Positions 1-8,652 of a stretch of 64,000 nucleotides of DNA are shown piece by piece; positions within the stretch are counted from its first letter, which is position 1; each line of letters starts with the position of its first letter. The position numbers and the translations under genes are program-made. The DNA is from Arthrobacter sp. 24S4-2 (GTDB lineage Bacteria; Actinomycetota; Actinomycetes; Actinomycetales; Micrococcaceae), in the NCBI RefSeq assembly GCF_005280255.1, contig NZ_CP040018.1:2356001-2420000 (forward strand). The letters are read 5' to 3'. The notes under the pieces are model-generated. The model was given only the letters and a program-made list of their open reading frames with translations. It was not told where the DNA came from and ran no database searches.

Positions 1-1
1 T

Positions 2-1159
2 TCCGATCTCGGGGCTAGAGCGCTGGCCGGCGCCCTAAGGAAGTCAGGGGTATCCGCCACCCAGATCGATGCGGTCATCATGGGACAGGTGGTCCAGGCC
101 GGCACCGGACAAAACCCGGCCCGACAGACAGCCATCAAAGCCGGCCTCGGTTGGAATGTTCCTGCGATGACCATAAACAAAGTATGCCTATCCGGACTCG
201 CGGCCGTGATCGACGCCGCACGAATGATCAGGGGCGGGGACGCTGATGTGGTCGTGGCCGGAGGACAGGAGTCCATGAGCCAGAGCCCGCATCTCCTACC
301 CGGTTCACGGGGTGGCTGGAACTTCGGCAATACACCGCTCGTAGACTCTGTGGCCCACGATGGTTTGACCGACGCCTACGAAGCCATCAGCATGGGAGCG
401 CTCACCGAACGCGGAAACACGACACTTGGCATCGACAGAACCCAACAGGACGACGTAGCAGCTGCCTCGCACCGGCGTGCCGCCCGCGCTATGGATGACG
501 GTGTCTTTGATGAGGAAATCGTCTCCGTGACCGTCCAGCCCAAGAAGGGCCCGGCCGCCATTGTCAAAACCGACGAAAGCATCCGTCCCGACACCTCGGA
601 GGACTCCCTAGCCGCACTCCACCCCGCATTCGCCCCCGACGGATCCATCACCGCCGGAAACTCCTCTCCACTCTCAGACGGAGCCACGGTACTAATCCTG
701 ACCAGGCGGTCGCTGGCAGAACGCCTTAATCTGGGTATCCTCGCTGTCGTGGGTTCTGCCGGCCAGGTCGCCGGACCGGACAATTCGCTCCATTCTCAGC
801 CCGCGGAAGCCATCAAGAATGCACTCATCCGAGCCTCGTGGAGCGTCGACGATCTCGACTTCATCGAAATCAACGAAGCCTTCGGTGCAGTTGCCGTCCA
901 ATCACTGAAAGAGCTCGCGATACCGCTGGAGCGATGCAACATCCACGGCGGGGCAATTGCCCTAGGACATCCGATCGGGGCATCCGGTGCCCGAATCGCC
1001 TTGCACGCTGCCCACGAACTCAACCGCAGAGGCACCGGGCGAGCCGCTGTCGGCCTGTGTGGCGGCGGAGGACAAGGGGAGGCACTACTCCTCTACCGTG
1101 ACGGGACGACGGAGCCGGGCAACCTGCACCCAACGTCATCCCTCCTTCATGAAGCCTAA
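2..1159 (+). CDS. Acetyl-CoA acetyltransferase (thiolase), 5' end outside the window
   Basis: Thiolase of the acetyl-CoA C-acetyltransferase type, which condenses or cleaves acyl-CoA and acetyl-CoA in the cytoplasm. The reading frame is open from base 2, and the codons before the first ATG (80) already read as thiolase (DLGARALAGALRKSG), so the true start lies upstream. Visible family motifs are the nucleophile cysteine in NKVCLSGL, the NEAFGAVAV motif, the catalytic histidine in GGAIALGHPIGASG, and the second catalytic cysteine in GLCGGGGQGEAL near the C-terminus. The C-terminus is complete. It is followed 16 bp later by the ribosome site and start of an enolase-superfamily gene, so the two were probably co-transcribed. 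Physiological direction (degradation or synthesis) cannot be told from the sequence. Confidence 0.93.
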   Translation, partial: SDLGARALAGALRKSGVSATQIDAVIMGQVVQAGTGQNPARQTAIKAGLGWNVPAMTINKVCLSGLAAVIDAARMIRGGDADVVVAGGQESMSQSPHLLPGSRGGWNFGNTPLVDSVAHDGLTDAYEAISMGALTERGNTTLGIDRTQQDDVAAASHRRAARAMDDGVFDEEIVSVTVQPKKGPAAIVKTDESIRPDTSEDSLAALHPAFAPDGSITAGNSSPLSDGATVLILTRRSLAERLNLGILAVVGSAGQVAGPDNSLHSQPAEAIKNALIRASWSVDDLDFIEINEAFGAVAVQSLKELAIPLERCNIHGGAIALGHPIGASGARIALHAAHELNRRGTGRAAVGLCGGGGQGEALLLYRDGTTEPGNLHPTSSLLHEA

Positions 1160-1175
1160 TTCGAAAGGAAACTCA

Positions 1176-1228
1176 GTGACAGTTGCTGATCACCTCCGCG
1201 TTTCAATACATTCGACGCAAGGATCAAC
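1176..1228 (+). pseudogene. 5' stub of an interrupted gene (probably the enolase-superfamily gene)
   Basis: A GTG codon preceded by a good ribosome site (GAAAGGAAACTCA) opens a frame of about 17 codons (VTVADHLRVSIHS...) that runs straight into the left end of an ISL3 element. The C-terminal part of an enolase-superfamily protein lies on the same strand just beyond the element remnant, so this stub is most simply its start. The link is inference from position and strand; the stub is too short to assign by itself. Confidence 0.45.
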
Positions 1229-2062
1229 GGCCCTTCGCATTTAGGCATGGTTAGGGCTGGCTGAGAGCACCGCCGCGTGGCATGGTGCGGAGCGGTGCGG
1301 CGTGGTGCGGCTGGAAAGAGGTCAGGGCCTCTTTGAATTGGTAGCGACCAAGCAAACCAATACCCAAAAGAGACCCTGACATGAATAACTCTATGTCTTG
1401 TTCCGGTGGCCGCTGGTGCACGCGCGCTGATGCTCTGCTCGGTGTCGAGGGCATCCACATCAGCTCCGTCACGGCAACCGAGAACGGCCTGGTTCTGCGC
1501 GTCGAAACCGGGGAAACCCTCAGCGGCTGCCCGGACTGCGGCGACATCGCGATCGGCCACGGACGCCGGCAGGTCCAGCTTCATGACATTCCCTGTTTCG
1601 GCAGGCCGGTGCGGCTGCTGTGGGCAAAGCGGGTCTGGCGCTGCCCGGACCCAGACTGTCCGGGGAACACCTTCACCGAGGAACACCCACTGGCAGGGCC
1701 GCGGGCGAAACTCACCGCCCGAGCAGTGGCATGGGCGACCGACGCGCTGGCCCGGTTCGACACCTCAGTCTCAGCCCTGGCCCACCAGCTCGGCGTCTCC
1801 TGGCACACCGTCTGGGACGCCGTCAAGGCAGAGGCCACCAGACGCATCGGAATCACGGACCGGCTCGCCGGCGTGGACGCGCTTGGCGTCGACGAGCATG
1901 TCTGGTCCCACACTGGCCCGCCCGGATCGGGCATGGTCACCGGCATCGTGGACCACACCCGCGACGCCAACGGCATTGTCCATGCACGGCTTCTCGACCT
2001 CGTGCCGGGACGGTCCGGGAAGGCCTACGCTGACTGGCTCAGAGCGCGCGGCGAGGAGTTCA
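1229..2062 (+). mobile_element. Partial ISL3-family insertion sequence, left end retained
   Basis: The left end begins GGCCCTTCGCATTTAGGC, which has the usual form of an ISL3 terminal repeat (GGCNCTTC...). About 150 bp of leader precedes the transposase start. The right half of the element, including the right terminal repeat, is missing: sequence switches abruptly at about 2062 to the 3' part of an enolase-superfamily gene. The element therefore removed or was deleted together with the middle of its host gene. The left boundary is accurate to a few bases; the right boundary is where transposase homology stops. Confidence 0.75.
1381..2062 (+). pseudogene. ISL3-family transposase, C-terminally truncated
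   Basis: About 227 residues of an ISL3 transposase survive: an N-terminal zinc-ribbon (CPDCGDIAIGHGRR, then CPDPDCPG), a helix-turn-helix region (SVSALAHQLGVSWHTVWDAVKAEA), and the start of the DDE domain with the first aspartate in GVDALGVDEHVW. Homology ends at LRARGEEFT; full-length relatives are about 430 residues. The frame then runs on to a stop at 2184 through out-of-frame enolase sequence, so the tail is not native. The second and third acidic catalytic residues are missing, so the protein cannot transpose. Confidence 0.85.
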
Positions 2063-2422
2063 CCGATCGCTGTTGGGGAGTCAATTTACTCGCTTGGACA
2101 TTTTCGCGAGTACCTCGAACATGGGGCCGCGCAAATCGTCCAGGCGGATGTCGGACGGATCGGAGGAATCACGCCGTGGCTTAAGGCTGCGCATCTCGCC
2201 GAAGCCTTCAACGTGGCCATCAGCCCCCACTTCCTGATGGAACTGCATGTAAGCCTCGTGGCGGCGGTTCCCAACGGCCAATACGTTGAACACATACCTC
2301 AACTAAGGTCGGTTACGCGAAGCGAAATTGAGGTGCGCGACGGCCACGCCGTGGCCCCCGACGCGCCGGGAATCGGAATCGATTGGAACACCGACGCAAT
2401 AGACGACCGCCGGATCGCGTAG
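2063..2422 (+). pseudogene. Mandelate racemase / enolase-superfamily sugar-acid dehydratase, C-terminal fragment
   Basis: Reads PIAVGESIYSLGHFREYLE through ...GIDWNTDAIDDRRIA to a stop. This is the C-terminal third of a mandelate racemase / muconate lactonising enzyme (MR/MLE) protein. The metal-ligand glutamate (AVGE), the VQADVGRIGG barrel strand and the histidine in ISPHFLMELHV are present. Such enzymes commonly dehydrate sugar acids. The first two thirds are absent apart from a possible 17-codon stub at 1176, and there is no start codon or ribosome site here, so it is a dead fragment. It is out of frame with the ISL3 transposase that abuts it. Confidence 0.85.
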
Positions 2423-2687
2423 TCGGCTTCGGTGCGGGAGGCACCGGTCGGTCCAAGTTGTCTCCAATGGCGCTGCCATGACGGATCTCCTTGACGGGGG
2501 CGCCAGCGGACAATTCAGGGACACCTGTTGTGATCCCGCCCGGACCTTTCTCCTTCTGCCCGGGCGGAGTGGGCATCCTGCCGGTACGACGACGTACACG
2601 TGACAGGATCCGGCTTCGTCTGTTCCCGTTAGCCGACGGCGTCCCGGGGAAGGGACCGACATATCCGGTGTTGGATGATCCCGCCGG

Positions 2688-2989
2688 TCAGCCTTCACAC
2701 TCAGTACAGTAGGCATGGCCGTTCTTCTCGCGGGCGAGCTGGCAGCGGTGCCGGACGAGGGAGCAGGAGTAGCAGGTGAATTCGTCATCCTTTTTCGGGA
2801 TGACTTGGACGATGAGTTCTTCGGCGACGCATTCACCGCCGGGGACACCGACGCTGTCCATGTTGTCGGCCTCGTCCAAGTCGCGGACGACGCTGCGGGC
2901 GTCCGGGGCGTTGGCTGACTGCAGTGCCTCCAGGGAGTTGTTCGTGACTCCTTGCAGTCGGAACGAAGTTCATCGTAATCGGTTGCCAC
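2688..2989 (-). pseudogene. DUF4193-family actinobacterial protein, frameshifted
   Basis: Read from a GTG at 2989, the frame begins VATDYDELRSD, the conserved DUF4193 N-terminus. It then loses frame near 2943-2945. In the next frame it continues NNSLEALQSANAPDARSVVRDLDEADNMD and ends in the family hallmark: IPKKDDEFTCYSCSLVRHR, then QLAREKNGHAYCTECEG, with a CxxC...CxxC zinc-binding pattern. The full-length family is about 100 residues, as here if the frame is repaired. A one-base change is enough to repair it. Function of the family is unknown; it is near universal in actinobacteria, so this is probably an extra or decayed copy rather than the only one. Confidence 0.75.
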
Positions 2990-3421
2990 TTGGGTGGTAT
3001 CTCTTTTCTCAGGTTTTGGCTTGTCCGACGTTCAACGTACGGCATGCCCCGTGTATCCACAGCTGTAGTGCTGAGCTACTTCGATGAGAAGGAGCAGAGG
3101 GCCCTGCACCGCCCTGTTTGGCTCTCAATCGCCCGCCGGGACTCTCAGCGCACCGGAACAAGTGCAGCCGCGCGTGAGGACCGCCGGTTTCAAGGCTGGG
3201 TTGTCCGCTGCGGTGCCGTGACGTCGTTACCGGAATGAGCCCGACAGCCTTGGTCCAGGAAGACGGGACACCCTGAGCAGTAGGGTGACCGCGAGCTCTC
3301 CGCCAGCCCCTTCATGAACCAGGTAGATTCACCGGGTGAGCCCCTGGTCGTTCCTTTGTGCAGCCTTGAAGGAAGCGTCGACTCCTTCATGGAGTCGGAG
3401 TCCTGGAAGCTGGAACGGTGT
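2990..3421. other. Spacer without recognisable gene
   Basis: About 430 bp between the DUF4193 start and the 3' end of the HD-hydrolase gene. Short open frames exist on both strands, but none resembles a known protein or carries a convincing ribosome site. The promoter of the DUF4193 gene would lie near 3000-3050. Confidence 0.4.
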
Positions 3422-4060
3422 CTAGTCCGGCCATGCTGAGTTACGGATGACGTCGACGAAGTTGGTGTACTTGAACCCGGGGACGAAGTGAGACAACACG
3501 TCGGCATTGACATTGCCGAAGGTGGTGTGGGGGCGATTTATGTTGCCATCCGTGAATGCTTCGAGGATTTGGCGCTTGAAGTCCTTTCTCGGATGCGCGT
3601 GAGTGACGGCGTTCACGTCGCCGGGAGCGATGTCGAGGTAGCCGATTCCCAGAACATCGGTCTCGACGCCTGCCGTGACGAGGGCGATCTCCGGATCCAT
3701 GAATTCGGGAACTCCCGGCGTTGTGTGAAGCGCGATGGCCGTCCATACTGTAGTCGCCTCGGCGTCTGAATAGCCGTGGCCCTTGAGGAAGGCGCGGGCC
3801 GCATTGGCGCCGTCCACCTCGAACCTCTGAACGGTCGTGGAATAAGTTTCGATAAGTCCAAGATCGTGAAAGAGCGCGCCTACATACAGAAGCTCAAGGT
3901 CTGGATTCAGCCCGAGACGCCGCGCCTGCAGAGCCCCGAAGAGGAAGACCCGGCGGGAGTGGTGGAACAACAAGTCGTTTTCGGCTTCCCTGACGAGGTC
4001 CGTCGCATCCCGGACGAGGGCTGTATCCGGGATCTCGATTCCGGCAATGGTTTCCAACAT
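3422..4060 (-). CDS. HD-domain hydrolase, cyanamide-hydratase-like
   Basis: A 212-residue cytoplasmic protein with an HD-superfamily metal site: HSRRVFLFGALQARRLG (first His about residue 34), then ALFHDLGLIE (His-Asp doublet about residue 65), with further conserved histidines in AIALHTTPG. The arrangement HSxRV...HDLG followed by RFEVDGANAAR resembles the cyanamide hydratase / Ddi2-like HD group, though those are only one branch and the substrate is not established. The ribosome site CGGAGGACAC precedes the ATG. It is divergent from a GlxA-type regulator 124 bp away, which probably controls it. Length is normal for the family, with no lesions. Confidence 0.85.
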   Translation of the reverse strand: MLETIAGIEIPDTALVRDATDLVREAENDLLFHHSRRVFLFGALQARRLGLNPDLELLYVGALFHDLGLIETYSTTVQRFEVDGANAARAFLKGHGYSDAEATTVWTAIALHTTPGVPEFMDPEIALVTAGVETDVLGIGYLDIAPGDVNAVTHAHPRKDFKRQILEAFTDGNINRPHTTFGNVNADVLSHFVPGFKYTNFVDVIRNSAWPD

Positions 4061-4116
4061 GTGTCCTCCGTGGCATTTAAGGAGCTGTTACCTTCTGCTC
4101 AACTACCAGCTTGGTT

Positions 4117-4143
4117 CAGTTATGCTTGTGAACGCCATGTCAA
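4117..4143 (-). promoter_or_regulatory. Possible promoter of the HD-hydrolase gene
   Basis: On the minus strand a TTGACA hexamer (4143-4138) is followed after 15 bp by TAACTG (4122-4117), about 57 bp upstream of the HD-hydrolase ATG. The -35 match is perfect, but the spacer is short and the -10 match only fair. It lies in the intergenic region shared with the divergent regulator gene, so regulator sites would be expected to overlap it. Confidence 0.3.
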
Positions 4144-4184
4144 TCTGGACGTGTATCCCCCAATATCGGACATAGGGTGAAAGC

Positions 4185-5174
4185 ATGCCGACGATGCGCA
4201 CGGTGGGTTTCTTCGTCTACGACGGTGTTCAGCTTCTGGATGTCTGCGGTCCCCTCGAAGTCTTTGGGGAGGCGGCCAAGCGTGGGGCGCCTTACAAGTT
4301 GCTGCTGGTCTCGCCCACGGGCACGGATGTTCGCTCATCCGCAGGCGTCCGGCTCTGCGTCGATTCAGTGGCTTGGGATGCCCCGCCCCTGGACACGGTC
4401 GTCATCGCAGGGTCAGAGCAACTCGTGATTGACTCCCAGTCTGTACCTGATTTGGCACCGGCAGTCCAGATTTTGGCGGGAGGCGCGCGCCGGGTCGCTT
4501 CCGTGTGCACTGGTGCTTTTCTGCTCGCCGCGCTGGGGATGTTGGACGATCAGCGCGCAACGACACACTGGCGCCACACGGCACAACTCCAGTCCCGGTT
4601 TCCGGGTGTGGAGGTGGAACCCGACGCGATTTTCGTCAAGAGCGGCCGAATATATACGAGTGCGGGTGTCTCCGCGGGTCTGGATCTCGCTCTGGCTTTG
4701 GTCGAAGAGGACCACGGTCCGGACCTGGCCCGGGACGTTGCCCGCGAACTTGTGATGTTCATGCAACGGCCCGGCGGCCAATCCCAGTTTTCCGTACGCA
4801 CAGGCGTTCCCGCGGCAAGGACTCCTGTCATCCGCACGATTCTGGACGGGATCCTTCTGGAGCCCGCCGCGGATCACCGAGCGGGTACTCTCGCCCGCCG
4901 AGCGAACATGAGCGAACGCCACCTTCGACGTCTTTTTAATTCAGAGTTGGGGACTACACCCAGCAATTTCGTTGAACAGGTGCGTCTTGAACGCGCCCGC
5001 ACTTTCCTTGAGGCGGGATCATCGGTGTCCGGTGCGGCCATTGGGAGCGGGCTCGGAAGCGACGAAACCCTTCGTCGGGTTTTCGCCGGAACCTACGGAA
5101 CGACACCTTCCGAGTATCGCCGGCGCTTTGCCACGACAGTGAGAAGCGAAGACAACGGGGTTCGCCACTCCTAG
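4185..5174 (+). CDS. GlxA-family transcriptional regulator (DJ-1/PfpI domain plus AraC helix-turn-helix)
   Basis: A 329-residue regulator. Residues about 5-175 form a DJ-1/PfpI (type 1 glutamine amidotransferase-like) domain with the cysteine elbow ASVCTGAFLLAALG and downstream THWRHTAQLQSRFP, typical of GlxA proteins. Residues about 215-320 form an AraC-type double helix-turn-helix (RANMSERHLRRLFNSELGTTPSNFVEQVRLERARTFL and GFGS-like GSGLGSDETLRRVFAGTYGTTPSEYRRRF). It is divergent from the HD-hydrolase gene and probably regulates that gene and itself. Ligand unknown. The ATG at 4185 is preceded by AGGGTGAAAGC; the N-terminus MPTMRTVGFFVYDGVQLLDVCGP matches the family, supporting this start. 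Confidence 0.92.
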   Translation: MPTMRTVGFFVYDGVQLLDVCGPLEVFGEAAKRGAPYKLLLVSPTGTDVRSSAGVRLCVDSVAWDAPPLDTVVIAGSEQLVIDSQSVPDLAPAVQILAGGARRVASVCTGAFLLAALGMLDDQRATTHWRHTAQLQSRFPGVEVEPDAIFVKSGRIYTSAGVSAGLDLALALVEEDHGPDLARDVARELVMFMQRPGGQSQFSVRTGVPAARTPVIRTILDGILLEPAADHRAGTLARRANMSERHLRRLFNSELGTTPSNFVEQVRLERARTFLEAGSSVSGAAIGSGLGSDETLRRVFAGTYGTTPSEYRRRFATTVRSEDNGVRHS

Positions 5175-5179
5175 CCACG

Positions 5180-5760
5180 TCAGAAGTCGACGGCTGGATG
5201 TTGGTCCAGCGACGCGGCCTCCTGGCCATCAGTTTTTTGCGCGAGATGATGTGCCGGTCCCGGCAACGGGATGACGGCCAAGACGTCCCGGCCGATGGAG
5301 CCTGGCGCCGCAACGAGCAGTCGGCGGGTGGTTTCGATGGCCACCGGAATCCGGTTGTCGGCATTGTCGCCGAAGGCGCAAGGCATTTCCAGCAGTTCCG
5401 TCAGGCTGGCGGCTATATCTTCGATGCATCACGAGGCCAGCAATTGGCCTTGTATGTCCACAAGTGCCACGGTAACGGGAACGGTTGCCGGGCCCCGGGC
5501 CGTTGCTTCCGGCGTTGCCATGGCCCGGATGCGTCTGATGTGGGGCCATTTGGCGAAGTGCCCGACGGGTTTGGCGACTTCGGCCGGCAGGGGACGGGGC
5601 TTGTCATCGATCCAGGTTTCGAAGCGGTTCAGCTACGGGTCCTGGTGGTGTGGGAGGAGCCCCTGGTGCATGAGCAGCGTCCGGAGGTGGTCAGCTGCCC
5701 GTCCTGGCGTATCGCGATGACTGTCGAGGCCTTGGTGGGTCAGGGGAGCCCGGTAGCCTA
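5180..5760 (-). pseudogene. Decayed recombinase debris: integrase-like fragment joined to an IS110-like fragment
   Basis: No intact gene. On the minus strand, from about 5760 down, one frame reads like part of a phage-type integrase (LNRFETWIDDKPRPLPAEV, then FAKWPHIRRIRAMATPEATARGP), interrupted by a stop. From about 5500 down the translation resembles the N-terminal part of an IS110-type DEDD transposase (VTVALVDIQGQLLAS, stop, then ADNRIPVAIETTRRLLVAAPGSIGRDVLAVIPLPGP), again broken by a stop. Both assignments rest on recalled family patterns over short stretches. The order suggests two unrelated mobile elements collapsed together. Confidence 0.45.
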
Positions 5761-5779
5761 GCGAGTTCCGCGAGCGGAG

Positions 5780-5814
5780 GTTGGGGCGGCCCTGCCTGGC
5801 CGAGCCGCCCCAAC
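5780..5814 (-). terminator. Intrinsic-type hairpin after the GH27 gene
   Basis: A perfect 11-bp inverted repeat (GTTGGGGCGGC at 5780-5790, GCCGCCCCAAC at 5804-5814) with a 13-base loop starts 14 bp past the minus-strand GH27 stop codon. A GC-rich stem in this position is a probable terminator, although no clear T-run follows. Confidence 0.65.
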
Positions 5815-5827
5815 TCCTGCAGCGTCG

Positions 5828-8286
5828 CTACTTGATGTTCCTTATGGCGTACCGGATCACATCTGTGCGCATGACGTCCCCTGATGTCTTGACCGCACGG
5901 AACGTGTGCTCCTGGTCCTTCAATCCGTTGATCGCGAAGACCGAGCGGCCGGTGACCCGGCTCTCGTTGTAGGTGTTGGCCTTGTCGGCGAGTTTTCCGT
6001 CGATATAAATTTCCACCTCACCTTGATCCGGGCCCATGGCTGTCAGCCATTCGACGCCGGTTCCGCGGAACGGGAACTCGACGGCTGCGCCGTTCTCGGT
6101 CGTGTAGTGCACGTCGTCCAGGTAGTCCCTCGGAACTGGAAGTCGAACACCTGGTCTCCGACAGCCAGTGCAGCAAGGTATGCCTTCCGGATCGTGATGG
6201 CATTACCCGTGACGTCATAGTCGGCCCCTGGGGTTAGCGCCTGCCCGGCGTGCATGATCGCTGCCAGCTCGCCGTGGTCACGCAACAGTTGCACGTTGAT
6301 GTCTGCCTGCCCGGCCGGTGCTTTGTCGAACGTCGTATTATCCGCAGTCAGCAAACCATCGGATCTGACGACGAGCTTGTCGACCAGCATGTAGGCGCCC
6401 GACCGCTTTACCGCCCGGAACGTGTGCGTGCCGCTCGGGAGACCGTCCACGCTGTACACCACTTGTTGCACTCCTCTCCCGTCGCTCGGATCTCTGTGCG
6501 CGCTGACGGTCTGCTTCAGTTGCCCGTCGATGTAGATGTCCACGTCACCCTGGGATTCGTGAGTCTCAGTCACATAGTCGATGCCCGTGCCCACAAACTG
6601 GTGCTCGATCGCGTCTCCGTCCCGTTCGCTGTAATGGACATCGTCCATGTAGTCTCCGAGTCCGCGGTTTGTGCCTTGGCTCCATGACCCGACGTAGACG
6701 ACGGCGGGATCGTTGTCATTGAGGGTCGTGGTCCGTGTGGACGGGATGCCCGCCGGCTGTGGCTGACCCTGCGCCGACGCCGAATCTGTCACCGCGATCG
6801 TCAGCGGCTGTGATTCCGCAGCAACCGCCTTATCGCCGTTCCTCGCCCATGAGCCGTCGTAACCGACCTGGATGTTGTCGTCGTTAACCGTGATCAAAGC
6901 GTCCTTGGCAGGGGTCACCTTCAGCAGCCGGGAACCGTGCGTCGGCACGCTCTCCGCGGTGAAGCCGGAATCGCTCTTTCCAAGGTTTGCCCCGGTCCAC
7001 ATATCCTGCACGTTCGCGGCGCCGTCGAGCCCGAGATCGGACCAACGCGTTTCGACGTCGGCGTCCGTCCGGCCGAGGTTGAACAGCGCGACCGTGTAGC
7101 TGCCGTCCTCGTTCAAGGCGTACCACGTCTGCTGGTTCGTCTCGATCGACACTGGCCGTGCCGCCCGCCCGGCTTGGTTCACGGCGATGACGTCCTTATT
7201 GGTCAGGAGTTCGAGCCCCAGATCATCGAGTTTCGTCAGATCGTTGCCTAGGTAGATGGGCACTGCTGACACCGCCCAGAACGTCATTGCGGTACGCCGT
7301 TCGTCGGGGGTCAGGCCGTCCATGGCGCCGTTGCCCACGTTCAAGGAATCGAAGTCATTCCACCCGCCCGGACCAGCATGCCGCCACCATTCGGCTGCCT
7401 TCGGGAACAACCGGGAAATGTTGTTCCAAGTCGTCAACGCTTCATTGGCGCAATAGCACTCCACGTCCCAATCGACCCGCCACCCGTTCGCGTACTCCTT
7501 CCAATAGTCCGCGTATTTGATGTCGAGCGCCCACGACAACTCCAGCCAGATATTGTGCCGCGAAAGCGCCTGCGACCACGCTTTGACATCATCCCGGGCG
7601 TCCAGGGACAGATCTTGCACCCCGGAGCCGGGCGTCACGCTGTCGAATTTGAGGAAGTCGACGCCCCAGCCCGCTATCAGGTCCGCGATCGAGTCGACGT
7701 ACTTCTGCGCACACGGGTTCGAGAAATCTATCCGATATCCGAGATTCCAATAGTCCGCCTGATGCACGGGCTGAACCGCGATATTCCGCATTGAGCAGCC
7801 GGGTGCCCCGAAGATGGGCAGGTCCTGTTCATACGCCTGCGGTGACATGCCGGGGATCAGATACAACCCGAACTTCTGCCCGTTGCCGTGCACATGATCG
7901 ATGACCTCCTGCAGGCCGTTCGGATAGAGCGTCTGGCTCGGTACTGGACGTGCGTACTCGTCCATGCCGCCGTTCCAACCGGCGTCCACGTTAATGTACT
8001 CGTACCCGGACGATTGCAGCTTGACGTGCATCGCGTCTGATTGTGCAATGATTTGTTCCCCGGTGATCCATTGCCCGTTCCCGGAGTAGACCTGCATGCT
8101 GTAGCTGCTCCAGCCCATATATGGCTTCAGCGCGAGAGTGTCTTGAGGTGTGTCTTGAGGTGTGTCTTGAACTATTTTCTCCGCAGCCACCGCTGGATCC
8201 GGCATCGGCAGAGAGAGCCCGAACGACGCGAGCCCGGCGATTGCCGCCATAGCCCATAGCGTCTGTCTTGCTGACTTCTTCGTCAC
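5828..8286 (-). CDS. Secreted GH27 alpha-galactosidase with accessory beta-sandwich and X2 modules; frameshifted near the C-terminus
   Basis: Hydrolyses terminal alpha-galactosyl (or related) residues outside the cell. Residues 1-35 are a Sec signal (MTKKSARQTLWAMAAIAGLASFG... cutting near AVAA). A QDTP repeat linker follows, then a GH27 domain (KPYMGWSSY at about 55 to about 470) with nucleophile Asp215 (FLKFDS) and acid/base Asp274 (WRVDWDVE). Next come a module with LDDNDPAVVY-like and DDVHYSERDGDA motifs, an X2-type Ig-like domain (LTADNTTFDKAPAGQ...), and a second copy of the DDVHY module. A one-base loss at a C-run (about 6128, plus strand) shifts frame at FQFRG; the uninterrupted frame ends at 6043. 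The last module continues in another frame to a stop at 5828. Catalysis should survive. It lies downstream of the GH36 gene on the same strand. Confidence 0.85.
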
Positions 8287-8652
8287 GTGTTCCTCCCATT
8301 ACAGAACATTCAACGTCGCCGGATAGCGACGCTTATTTCCATGTGCCTGCCCTGGCCCTGGCGGGCCGTGTTCGGTGCGGATTGATGAGGGCTGGCGATG
8401 GTCTGTCGAACAAATCGCGCGGCACGGAAACTGCTCCGACTTCGCCGCTTGGAGAATGCCCGTCAACTTTCTTGGCCGCTCACGACACCCTCAATGCGTC
8501 GAGGGCGCGAGCGAGACGTGCAGCAGCCAGAGCGACCGGTGAGCACGGAGCGGCTCCGCAAAACCAACGGCTGGGGACCAAGGCATGACCGTTCGCGCCG
8601 CTCCCGGCGGTGCGGCCTACCGGGTTGTGACCCGGAGACCGCGGCGGCAGAG
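8287..8652. other. Spacer between GH36 and GH27 genes
   Basis: About 365 bp with short overlapping frames but no recognisable protein. GH36 and GH27 are read in the same direction across it. The gap is long enough to hold a separate promoter for GH27, but I see no convincing -35/-10 pair, and neither copy of the AATTACTTGAC operator seen elsewhere in this locus occurs here. Confidence 0.4.

Noticed and set aside
2303..2989. A 228-codon minus-strand frame overlapping the DUF4193 gene
   Set aside because: Only its first 11 codons match DUF4193; after the frameshift the rest is low-complexity out-of-phase translation.
8135..8175. Short tandem repeats considered as a CRISPR-like array
   Set aside because: The unit is 12 bp with no spacers and lies in frame within a coding linker.
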